NCBI GenBank assembly: GCA_963966275.1
Contig: CAWZYQ010000151.1
Coordinates: 1 to 9,467 of the forward strand
Source: UBA10427 sp003500135
GTDB lineage: Bacteria; Bacteroidota; Bacteroidia; Cytophagales; Cyclobacteriaceae
Reading direction: 5' to 3'
Length of the DNA: 9,467 nt
Part shown: positions 1 through 6,857 of the stretch, one piece after another
How the letters are laid out: the number at the start of each line of letters is the position of its first letter
Position numbering within the stretch: position 1 is the first letter of the stretch
Notes under the pieces: model-generated
Told to the model about the DNA's origin: nothing
The model's input: only the letters and a program-made list of their open reading frames with translations
The model's database searches: none
Translations under genes and position numbers: made by a program

Positions 1-372
1 ATTTAAAATTAACTCAAAATCTTCTAGATTTTGATTCAAACGCTTAAATGTATCTGAGGAGGGCTCAAAAAGATGAATATTTATGTTATGTCCTTCAAAT
101 ACGTTCAAGAGCATTTTTGTATAGGCTCCTTCATTGGCCCCTACATCAAATAGTATCAATTGGTTGTTATTTCTTTCTATTTCCTGTTTTAAACTTTTTA
201 TTAAAAACAATTCCCCATCAGTTTCATGAGCGTGTACTTTGCCATAATGCATGCCATCTAGTGAAATATAATACAACGCCTTGAAAAATCGCTGATAATG
301 TCTTTTTCCCTGTATTGCCGATAATGAACGGTTTATATATCTAACTACTTTATTTAAAAACTTTATATCCAT
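1..372 (-). CDS. FkbM-type SAM-dependent methyltransferase, N-terminal part, cut by the window edge
   Basis: The first 124 codons are visible, starting at ATG 372-370, and the gene runs off the left edge still open. The translation carries a SAM-binding motif I, DVGANEGAYT (residues 76-85), followed by HLFEPS (100-105), where Glu103 is the acidic residue expected to contact the SAM ribose. The order GANxGxYT then FEPs is typical of FkbM-family methyltransferases, which O-methylate sugars in natural products and surface polysaccharides. There is no signal peptide, so it should be cytosolic. The start codon directly follows the stop of the acyltransferase (TAAATG), which suggests translational coupling and a shared role in decorating the glycan. 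The catalytic C-terminal half is outside the window, so the substrate cannot be judged and a fused second domain cannot be excluded. The family call is fairly secure; the methylated sugar is unknown. Confidence 0.82.
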   Translation of the reverse strand, partial: MDIKFLNKVVRYINRSLSAIQGKRHYQRFFKALYYISLDGMHYGKVHAHETDGELFLIKSLKQEIERNNNQLILFDVGANEGAYTKMLLNVFEGHNINIHLFEPSSDTFKRLNQNLEDFELILN

Positions 373-1113
373 TTAATCTTTTGTTTTGGCAGGAACGCCA
401 ATGACCACCTTATAATCGGCCACATCTTTTGTCACCATAGCGCCTGCTGCCACCACTGCTCCCTTTCCAATCCTGACACCTGATAATATGGTTACACCAG
501 AACCGACCCATGCACCATCCTCTATCACGACCGGTTTTCTAATTGCACTGCTTTTCCAGGGTATCTCCTTATTCTCTTTATACTGATGATCATGCGTGTA
601 AATCACACAATGAGGTCCGATGGCGACATCATCCCCAATGGTTATTGAATCACTCAGATCAATGATAGTATTGTTGCCAATATGACTGCCACTCCCCACC
701 TTGAATTCACCATCCTGACCAGGTTCACGGGCAAATAAGTCGCAACCAGAAGCTATGGTGACACGATCCCTTATGCTCCAATTGTTACTGGCATAAATCT
801 TTGAGGGGCCTTCAAGTCGTACATTATTGCCGAATACCACCCTGGCCTGAGCGCCTACCCTGATGAACAAACCTTGTTCGAGGGTAGAATCATCACCAAA
901 AGTCAAGGTTGCCTGTCGGCCACAGCCAATATTTACACCCGCTTTCCAATTTGCATTTTTGCCTACGCTTATAATGCCCTTGCCTTCTACAACAATTGGA
1001 AAACTACATTTAAATCCTGAATCTTTTTTTATTGCAGAAAGACGCAAAAGCCAGTATAAAAATCGAAAGGTTTTCCTCGATATGTCAGACAGAAGAATGA
1101 AAAGAATTTTCAA
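373..1113 (-). CDS. Hexapeptide-repeat (left-handed beta-helix) O-acyltransferase, probable sugar acetyltransferase
   Basis: This 246-residue protein is built mainly of hexapeptide repeats of the [LIV]-G-x4 kind from about residue 45 to the end. The C-terminal block has the layout of CatB/WbbJ/maltose-acetyltransferase-like enzymes: IYTHDHQY (171-178) with the likely catalytic His, a WVGSGVTILSGVRIGKG coil run (202-218), then AAGAMVTKDV (222-231) and IGVPAK (238-243). Such enzymes transfer acetyl from acetyl-CoA to a sugar hydroxyl in the cytosol, usually as trimers. The N-terminal 45 residues are basic and hydrophobic and may touch the membrane. The start is TTG at 1113: an in-frame TAG lies upstream and no ATG or GTG is available between it and TTG, so the start is less certain than the family. 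The gene is clearly GC-richer than its neighbours (33 of 60 bases in 421-480), and a 97-base gap with a possible promoter precedes it. Both point to a separately acquired module. Confidence 0.85.
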   Translation of the reverse strand: MKILFILLSDISRKTFRFLYWLLRLSAIKKDSGFKCSFPIVVEGKGIISVGKNANWKAGVNIGCGRQATLTFGDDSTLEQGLFIRVGAQARVVFGNNVRLEGPSKIYASNNWSIRDRVTIASGCDLFAREPGQDGEFKVGSGSHIGNNTIIDLSDSITIGDDVAIGPHCVIYTHDHQYKENKEIPWKSSAIRKPVVIEDGAWVGSGVTILSGVRIGKGAVVAAGAMVTKDVADYKVVIGVPAKTKD

Positions 1114-1153
1114 AAACTTATTTTTAAATATTAAAGAAATCGTATCACCTGTC

Positions 1154-1184
1154 TAAAGATATAGTTTACGGTCTAAATGGCAAA
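1154..1184 (-). promoter_or_regulatory. Candidate Bacteroidota-type promoter upstream of the acyltransferase
   Basis: Read on the minus strand, TTTG (1184-1181) is followed after exactly 19 bases by TATCTTTA (1161-1154), a 7 of 8 match to the Bacteroidota -7 element TAnnTTTG. The usual spacing is about 19-21. Transcription would begin roughly at 1147-1150, leaving a leader of about 35 bases before the TTG start. The element lies in the only sizeable intergenic gap of the operon (1114-1210), which has no convincing terminator hairpin. In AT-rich DNA such matches arise by chance, so this is a candidate only. Confidence 0.3.
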
Positions 1185-1210
1185 CTAATCAGGTAAGAAC
1201 CCCCTAAAAA

Positions 1211-2116
1211 CTACCACCCTTTTCTCACACCAAATTTTAAAACCTGTAAAAATGAAAAACCTGAAAATTTAAGAAGCTGGTCGCCTTTCCTTTTTCCATG
1301 TCTCCGATATGCGGAAATAATGGATTTTGAAATTCTTAAGTTAACCCTTCGCAATATCTGTTCCTTTTCATTCTGCATTAGTGGAGTATCGGAAGTAGAG
1401 AAAAACCTCTTTTGAAATAGAAGATATTTGAATGGAACAAAGGGATCAGAAAGATTATCATTCATTTGTTGATCGTTATGTACCCGATACCATACAATTC
1501 CATGAGGCATTAGTACTACGGGGAAATTTTTAGATAATAAATGCCACATTTCATAGTCTCCTAAATGCTGCTTTCCTGAAAAACCACCAACTTGCCAAAA
1601 AGCATCTCTATTTATAATAGCTGAAAGTGGAGCTTTGTGAAATATCGATTCTTCAAAATAATGTCTATGATAGGCCTCTTTTGGTGAAAGCTGAAAAGGA
1701 TATATTTTAGTTTTATCTTGATTTAAAGAACAGAGTCCATACCCTGCTTCGGGAAATTGCTCCATGTAATAAACTAACTGTTCCAAACCATAAGGATAAA
1801 CCAGGTCATCGGCATCTACATATTTTATGTACTTACCTGTTGCATAAGATGCCGCCCGGTTACGATTCGGATAATCGCCCAGGTTTTTCTCATTTACATA
1901 TACCTTGATACGGTCATCTTGCTGTTCATAATACCTAGCGATTTCCACTGTATTATCTTTTGACTGATCGTCTACAACAATTAGCTCGAAATCTTTATAG
2001 GTAGAATTTAGGACACTTTCTATTGCCTGGGCTATATATTTTTCCCTATTGTATGCAGTCATCAGTATTGAGACTAAAGGATTATTAACATTAGAAGTAA
2101 AATTTACTAAATCCAT
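1211..2116 (-). CDS. Family 2 glycosyltransferase (GT-A fold)
   Basis: This is a 301-residue inverting GT2 glycosyltransferase. PLVSILMTAYNRE (13-25) is the first strand of the GT-A domain, IVVDDQSKDNT (46-56) binds the nucleotide, and VDADD (100-104) is the DXD-type metal site. GDYEMW (186-191) matches the ED-type region that supplies the catalytic base, and WYRVHN follows at about 209-214. It should transfer one sugar from an NDP-sugar to the growing lipid-linked glycan at the cytoplasmic membrane face. I see no transmembrane segment, and the C-terminal tail is basic. ATG 2116 lies inside the end of the upstream sulfotransferase reading frame, a 26-base overlap, so translation is probably coupled. 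It is followed by a 97-base gap before the acyltransferase. Sugar and linkage cannot be read from the sequence. Confidence 0.9.
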   Translation of the reverse strand: MDLVNFTSNVNNPLVSILMTAYNREKYIAQAIESVLNSTYKDFELIVVDDQSKDNTVEIARYYEQQDDRIKVYVNEKNLGDYPNRNRAASYATGKYIKYVDADDLVYPYGLEQLVYYMEQFPEAGYGLCSLNQDKTKIYPFQLSPKEAYHRHYFEESIFHKAPLSAIINRDAFWQVGGFSGKQHLGDYEMWHLLSKNFPVVLMPHGIVWYRVHNDQQMNDNLSDPFVPFKYLLFQKRFFSTSDTPLMQNEKEQILRRVNLRISKSIISAYRRHGKRKGDQLLKFSGFSFLQVLKFGVRKGW

Positions 2117-2857
2117 TTAATTCAAGTTGTAAAATAAGCTTATCATAATTTTCTACCAAATCAATAAGTTTCCCTGTCGTTTTTTTTATTGTTTGAACTT
2201 CTTCAAATTTAAATTTATTCTCAATTCCTATAAAAGAACTAATTCGCTCTGATAGGCCATCCCAGCACCCCTTTCCTATATCATTTTCATAATTAATCTT
2301 TAAATGAGGTATCTTTCCAATAATCTCATTTTCTAAATTATATAATTCTAAATGGTGATAAAGTAGATCTATAACTCTTGACGTTTCAAATTTGATCTTT
2401 TTATTGTTTGTAATTCTTGAAGCCCATTCTTGATCTTGTTTTGCTCTCAATAGCGAAAGCACCACTTTGAGGATATTATCTCTTCTGAGATGAAAATTCT
2501 CCAATCTCGAGATAAATTTTCAAGAAAACTCTTCTTATCTAAAAATTTTTGCTCTCTCAAATGAGTGCTCATTAATCCACACCCATAATTTTTTTTTCTA
2601 CGGTGAGATGCCTTTTTAGAGATGGAACTAATATAAAGGTTAGGAAAAATTACATTTGGTGCATACTTTTTTGCCAATATCTCTGCATCACAATAAATAT
2701 CACTATGAGTATTAAGCATAGATGTTAGTAGTGTGCTTCCACTTCTTCCAGATCCATAAATAATAAATTTCTTTTCCGGAAATCTATATCTGTAGTCCAG
2801 TTTCCAAAAACTTCTTCGTATATAAGTTAATGTTAAATGCGCCTTCTTGAAATTCAT
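2091..2857 (-). pseudogene. PAPS-dependent sulfotransferase, split by a one-base frameshift
   Basis: Two overlapping frames together make one sulfotransferase. Frame one (2857-2447) holds the 5'-phosphosulfate loop YGSGRSGSTLL (residues 34-44) and runs through LREQ and FLENLSRDW. Frame two (2504-2091) continues with the 3'-phosphate-binding segment HLRRDNILKVVLSLLRA. Adding one base to the A4 run at 2493-2496 (T4 on the coding strand) joins them as DWRIFHLRRDN and gives 255 residues, a normal length for the family. Such enzymes move sulfate from PAPS to a hydroxyl, here probably on the surface glycan. As written, the protein stops after 136 residues and lacks the 3'-phosphate site, so it would be inactive. 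The cause could be a real mutation, a sequencing indel or, less likely, programmed frameshifting. The gene is very AT-rich (14 G or C in 2161-2220). The TTG at 2504 that would open frame two is probably not a real start. Confidence 0.8.
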
Positions 2858-2879
2858 TTTTTGGTCTTTAATGATAAAG

Positions 2880-3881
2880 TTACTCTACATTCTTAAATTC
2901 AGATAGAACCTGATTTTTTGTCTTGAGAGCAATTCCTTGAGGCGGAATTTGACAGGTTTTGAAATAAAATTTGTCCAAGGCTAATTCTCCTTGATTTAGT
3001 ACTCTATGAAAGTCCATAAAGGCCTTATTCATAGCCTTCAAATACTGAAAATTATGCCTAACCCATTGTAAATCCATCCTGTATCGGAAATTCCTATAAA
3101 CCACTTTCAAATAATCAGTTGGTTTAATTGTATTTTCTCTTTTCCATCCGAAAATCTTGAAATAGTAATACAACTGAGTCAATGTCCGTTTATAGGTATA
3201 CTCGGGCGTTTGAAAATGGTAGTGATAAACCCTGGCTGCAGTATCATAAACCAACTTATATCCTGCCTCAAGGGCTTCTTTGGCCCAAAGGGCATCTTCG
3301 GCAAAGGCTATTTCACGGAAAGGTATTTTAAGTAAAACTTCTTTACGATAAATGGCATTCACGTCATCCCAACTGCACTCCTTTTTCTTTTGCTCAGGAC
3401 TAAGCATTTCAAAATCTTTCACATTCTTGTATTGGACAACCCTGACACCTGGAGGATTAACAGGCCTGAACCACTGATGTTGGTTTTTATCTTTATGATG
3501 AGGTACTATTTGTTGACCACAAACTCCTGCCACTTCAGTATCTTCAAAATGTCTTACCATCTTTTCAAGCCATTGGTCATCCGCGGCCCAAGCATCCTGA
3601 ACGGTCATAACAACAAATTCTCCTTTAGCATGCTTTACCCCAAGATTACGAGTCAATCCATGATTGAAATCTGATGATTTAATTGAGATTATCCTTATTT
3701 CAGGTATTAATGCCTCTGCGACTTGAATACTGTTATCGACACTTTCCGAATCAATTATGATAACCTCCGCTTGGCTATATAATGATTGTAATTTTATGCT
3801 TTTAAGGCAACTGGGTAGTGTATTGGCCCCGTTTTTAACCGGAATCACAATAGAAATCTTTATGGATGCGTCATTTTCCAT
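2880..3881 (-). CDS. Family 2 glycosyltransferase, rhamnosyltransferase-like
   Basis: This 333-residue GT2 enzyme opens with SIVIPVKNGANTL (10-22), then IIIDSESVDNS (41-51). The segment FNHGLTRNLG (72-81) followed by VMTVQDAWAADDQWL (91-105) is the pattern I associate with rhamnosyltransferase-type GT2 proteins (the FxHGxxRN...TQDA block), with QDA in place of a classical DXD. EDALWAKEAL (195-204) supplies the probable catalytic acidic residue, and VYHYHFQTPEYTYKR (218-232) is also typical of that subgroup. It should act at the cytoplasmic membrane face on an undecaprenyl-linked glycan. ATG 3881 overlaps the end of the upstream GT2 by 22 bases, and the sulfotransferase start follows 22 bases after its TAA. 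Rhamnose as the donor is only a subgroup-level guess; related enzymes use other deoxysugars. Confidence 0.88.
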   Translation of the reverse strand: MENDASIKISIVIPVKNGANTLPSCLKSIKLQSLYSQAEVIIIDSESVDNSIQVAEALIPEIRIISIKSSDFNHGLTRNLGVKHAKGEFVVMTVQDAWAADDQWLEKMVRHFEDTEVAGVCGQQIVPHHKDKNQHQWFRPVNPPGVRVVQYKNVKDFEMLSPEQKKKECSWDDVNAIYRKEVLLKIPFREIAFAEDALWAKEALEAGYKLVYDTAARVYHYHFQTPEYTYKRTLTQLYYYFKIFGWKRENTIKPTDYLKVVYRNFRYRMDLQWVRHNFQYLKAMNKAFMDFHRVLNQGELALDKFYFKTCQIPPQGIALKTKNQVLSEFKNVE

Positions 3882-4690
3882 ACTAACAAGTTAAGGGCTA
3901 GATCAAAATACCTTTGTTTAATGATTCTATTTAAAAGCTTTGAGTGTAGCAACCTGATGTGACTTTTTTTTTCCGTAGGTAAAATCTTTTCAAGCTTCTT
4001 TAAAAAATAAACCTGAGATTTTCGATGCTTATAGCTATATCCCTGCTGGCTTATGCTTTCATTATTATGTACGCGATACAATACATCAGGAGGTAAATCT
4101 AAATGAACCTCGTAGGTCATACCCTTCACTAATGCTTGGATATGATAATCCAGATCCTGCCAGATGCTAAGATTTTCATCAAAATACTGATTGTGCTTTT
4201 TAAGTGAAGCTCTTTTCCAAACCGGACCTGATGTATGCCAAACAGAGTCAAGTTTTAGGAATTGCGTAAGATGATCTTTCTCTTTTTCCCTACTCCAAAC
4301 ATCCAGATTATATGTTTCTTCACTAAATTTTTGTGTCTGGAAAATATGATAATCTACTTTAGAATTATGCTCGAAAGCCAATAAGCGTTGTTCTACACAA
4401 TTAGATAACAATAAATCATCTGAGTCTACAAATACTAAATAATCACCATTTGCTTTTTCTATGCCAATATTTCGGCAGGTATTTGCTCCTTTAGGTTTTC
4501 TATCTCTATGGATTAGTCGAATTCGATTATCCTCTTTACAAAACCGGTTTATTATCTCAATACTCTCATCCGAACTATTATCATCTATAATTAACCATTC
4601 CCAATTAGGATTAGATTGATCGAGAATAGAATTCTTTAATTCAGATAAGAAATGAGCACGATTAAAGGCAGGTGTAATAATGGAAATCAA
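3860..4690 (-). CDS. Family 2 glycosyltransferase, TTG start
   Basis: This 276-residue GT2 protein shows ISIITPAFNRA (2-12), LIIDDNSSDES (33-43), ANTCRNIGIEKANGDYLVFVDSDD (69-92, ending in the DXD-type metal motif) and WQDLDYHIQA (177-186), the probable acceptor and catalytic-base region, followed by YRVHNNESIS. It is predicted to be cytosolic or peripheral at the inner membrane and to add one sugar of the repeat unit. The start is TTG at 4690-4688. The stop of the preceding gene lies in the same frame nine bases upstream, and no ATG or GTG fits between that stop and the conserved first strand, so TTG is the only usable start. Its last 22 bases overlap the next GT2 gene. Donor and linkage are unknown. 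Confidence 0.88.
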   Translation of the reverse strand: MISIITPAFNRAHFLSELKNSILDQSNPNWEWLIIDDNSSDESIEIINRFCKEDNRIRLIHRDRKPKGANTCRNIGIEKANGDYLVFVDSDDLLLSNCVEQRLLAFEHNSKVDYHIFQTQKFSEETYNLDVWSREKEKDHLTQFLKLDSVWHTSGPVWKRASLKKHNQYFDENLSIWQDLDYHIQALVKGMTYEVHLDLPPDVLYRVHNNESISQQGYSYKHRKSQVYFLKKLEKILPTEKKSHIRLLHSKLLNRIIKQRYFDLALNLLVWKMTHP

Positions 4691-4699
4691 GGTATAATA

Positions 4700-5713
4700 T
4701 TATCGTCGGGTAATTGATTTTATCTTAACACCTGTATTTACAAGTCGATCCCCTAATAAAGGAAAAAGAATAGCATTCCAGGTTCTTTTTAATTTCCAGC
4801 CATCTTTAAGGGATATTTTTATTGATTGCAAGACAAGCTTCCAATCTTTGGCATTTAGAAAAATTTTGTATTTGTAATTTAATATATCTGATCTAAATAC
4901 TCTTCCTGGTTGGGCTTTAGGAGTCTTTTTGTTCGTTATTGATGGAGGAGTTGGAATCTTTTCTCCACGGATTATTGGATCTGTTCCACATATTTTTCTC
5001 TCTTGAAAGAACTTAAAAGCTAAATTTCGATAGAACTCATTTTGGATTCCGTGCACCTGAGTATTAGAAGTCCTATGCAGTCTGACAAAATAGTTTACTT
5101 CATTGATTATGGCAACGGAATGCTTTTCAAGTATCCTCAACCAAAGGTCTATATCTTCCGCAGTAGGAAAACTGATTCTGTATCCTCCTGCTTCTTCAAA
5201 TACTATTTTTTTTGCCAAAACCGTTGCATGAATAATTGGCCTTTGTTCCCAATAGTTATTATTATTAACTTCTATAAAATAATTACTCCCAAAAAACTGT
5301 TTTGTAGGATTTCTAAATTTTGGAGCTATTTTGCCATTTTCCGTCATAAAGGAAATAGCATTGCCAATTAAAGGAAATTCTGGGTGACTTTGCATAAATG
5401 AGATTTGTTTTTCTAAAGCATTTGGTACGGATATATCATCAGCATCATGCCGTCTAATATAATCACCTTTTGCCAGTTCCAAGCCTTTATTTAACGATTT
5501 GGCCACTCCAGAATTTGGTTGATAGAAGTATTTTATCCTATCATCATTAAAGTTTTTAATTATCCTTTCCGTATTATCAATTGAACCATCATTAATGATA
5601 ATTAATTCAAAATTTTCAAATGTTTGATTGAGAATTGATTGTATTGAAGCTCCTATGTAGTTTTCACAATTATACACAGGCATTAAGAAGCTAACTAGCG
5701 GGATTTTTTTCAT
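4700..5713 (-). CDS. Family 2 glycosyltransferase (GT-A fold)
   Basis: This 337-residue GT2 enzyme has PLVSFLMPVYNCENYI (5-20), LIIINDGSIDNTERI (37-51), then RRHDADD (87-93) as the DXD site and EDIDLWLRI (186-194) as the catalytic-base region, with VRLHRTSNTQ shortly after. The motif spacing is that of ordinary polysaccharide GT2 enzymes, close in style to family members that add hexoses or N-acetylhexosamines, but I cannot assign the sugar. About the last 100 residues are lysine- and arginine-rich with hydrophobic stretches and could bind the membrane without forming a clear transmembrane helix. ATG 5713 overlaps the end of the upstream GT4 gene by 23 bases, and the TTG start of the next gene lies nine bases past its stop. 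This places it inside a tightly packed operon. Confidence 0.9.
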   Translation of the reverse strand: MKKIPLVSFLMPVYNCENYIGASIQSILNQTFENFELIIINDGSIDNTERIIKNFNDDRIKYFYQPNSGVAKSLNKGLELAKGDYIRRHDADDISVPNALEKQISFMQSHPEFPLIGNAISFMTENGKIAPKFRNPTKQFFGSNYFIEVNNNNYWEQRPIIHATVLAKKIVFEEAGGYRISFPTAEDIDLWLRILEKHSVAIINEVNYFVRLHRTSNTQVHGIQNEFYRNLAFKFFQERKICGTDPIIRGEKIPTPPSITNKKTPKAQPGRVFRSDILNYKYKIFLNAKDWKLVLQSIKISLKDGWKLKRTWNAILFPLLGDRLVNTGVKIKSITRR

Positions 5714-6857
5714 TAAAAGTAAATCTACTAAAAAACTTTAAATAATTTTCGCTGCAATTTTCTAGTTTAAACTTACGAAAAGCTAAATGAGCTCTTTTAC
5801 TATGTTTTGCAATTAAAGATTGATTCTCAATATAGTTTTGCATGACATTTTTTAGTATTTGAGTATTTACTTTTTGATTATTTTCCAACCTAATGACAAA
5901 ACCTGCATCTCCATTTTTAGAAGATATCATATTGGGGATTTCACCAATATCTGTGCTGATAACAGGTTTCCCAAAGGCCAAATATTCAATAATTGTATTT
6001 GGTAAACTTTCTGAAGGGAAATATGTAGGTAATAAACCAATCGTGATTGACCTTATAAATTTACGCGGATCATGTACAGATCCTGTAAAAACAATATTAT
6101 CGTATTTTTCATATCGTTTTTTTAATACTTCTAAGTATTTTCCACCACCCACAAGTATTAACTCAAGGTTTCCATATAATTTGGATAATTCAACGAATGC
6201 AAGAATTGCTTCTTTCCAACCCTTTTCCTTGATGCCGCGAGCGACCAGTCCAAAACGAATAATTTTATCAGTTTCCTCTAAACACAAAACCTGCTTTGGA
6301 TACCCATAATAAATACATTTACGTGTTGGTTGAATTCCTATTTCATTAAATATGGCATCGTTCTTTTCTGCTGCCGTAATTATTCCATCACATTGGCTTA
6401 AGATTCCACGTGATCTTTGTATAAACCTGTCGCTTAGCTCCTTATTTTCGTTGTTTAACCAGTTTTCATAGCAACCATGCATTGAAACTATATGCGGAAT
6501 TTTTTTTGTTTTTTTTAGCGTCTCAAAAACAACATAATCTGCAAACCATAAATGCGAATTAATGATATCAGGTTTAACTTGATTTATTATTTTCTTAGCA
6601 AAATTTACCTGTGCCTTAAAACGTAATTGGGAAATCGGTTTTCTAATTATATAGGATTTAATTTTAAGATTTAAATGTCCAGGTGGGTGAAAATGGAATG
6701 CATTTTTTAAGTTTCCCGATCCCAACTGATGTTTAGAAAAATGTAAATTTAATAAATAGACCTCATTGCCTTGATTTTGTAAATACTCATATAATCTCAG
6801 GAGGAATGTTTGTGCTCCTCCAATCTCAAGGGAAGTTATAACAAACAAAATTTTCAT
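5691..6857 (-). CDS. Family 4 glycosyltransferase (GT-B fold, glycosyl transferases group 1)
   Basis: This 388-residue retaining GT4 enzyme shows both Rossmann domains. The N-terminal half has ILFVITSLEIGGAQTFLL (3-20, with the acceptor-side GG) and VSMHGCYENW (124-133). The C-terminal half has FGLVARGIKEKGW (202-214), LILVGGGKYLE (233-243) and the donor-binding stretch from PSESLPNTIIEYLAF to GKPVIS (281-301). That stretch contains the EX7E pair Glu283 and Glu291, followed by TDIGEIPNMI. The full family length is present. It should use a nucleotide sugar at the cytoplasmic membrane face and is the only GT-B enzyme in the window. Its ATG directly follows the stop of the sulfotransferase-like gene (TAAATG), and its 3' end overlaps the next GT2 gene by 23 bases, both signs of coupled translation. 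Donor and acceptor cannot be assigned. Confidence 0.92.
   Translation of the reverse strand: MKILFVITSLEIGGAQTFLLRLYEYLQNQGNEVYLLNLHFSKHQLGSGNLKNAFHFHPPGHLNLKIKSYIIRKPISQLRFKAQVNFAKKIINQVKPDIINSHLWFADYVVFETLKKTKKIPHIVSMHGCYENWLNNENKELSDRFIQRSRGILSQCDGIITAAEKNDAIFNEIGIQPTRKCIYYGYPKQVLCLEETDKIIRFGLVARGIKEKGWKEAILAFVELSKLYGNLELILVGGGKYLEVLKKRYEKYDNIVFTGSVHDPRKFIRSITIGLLPTYFPSESLPNTIIEYLAFGKPVISTDIGEIPNMISSKNGDAGFVIRLENNQKVNTQILKNVMQNYIENQSLIAKHSKRAHLAFRKFKLENCSENYLKFFSRFTFNEKNPAS

Noticed and set aside
48..284. Plus-strand frame of 78 codons
   Set aside because: It is antisense to the FkbM methyltransferase, whose SAM motif is clear on the minus strand.
863..1156. Plus-strand frame of 97 codons ending in a plausible-looking short peptide
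   Set aside because: It mostly overlaps the acyltransferase in antisense, and its composition follows from the other strand.
1114..1210. Rho-independent terminator between the GT2 gene and the acyltransferase
   Set aside because: Only weak five-base dyads (AGTTT/AAACT, ACCTG/CAGGT) were found, without a GC-rich stem and T tract.
2091..2504. Second half of the sulfotransferase as an independent gene with a TTG start
   Set aside because: The product would start inside the 3'-phosphate-binding segment and lack the P-loop; one inserted base joins it perfectly to the upstream frame.
5893..6309. Open frame of 138 codons on the plus strand
   Set aside because: It lies wholly inside the GT4 gene on the opposite strand, shows no recognisable motif, and the minus-strand frame carries the full GT4 signature.
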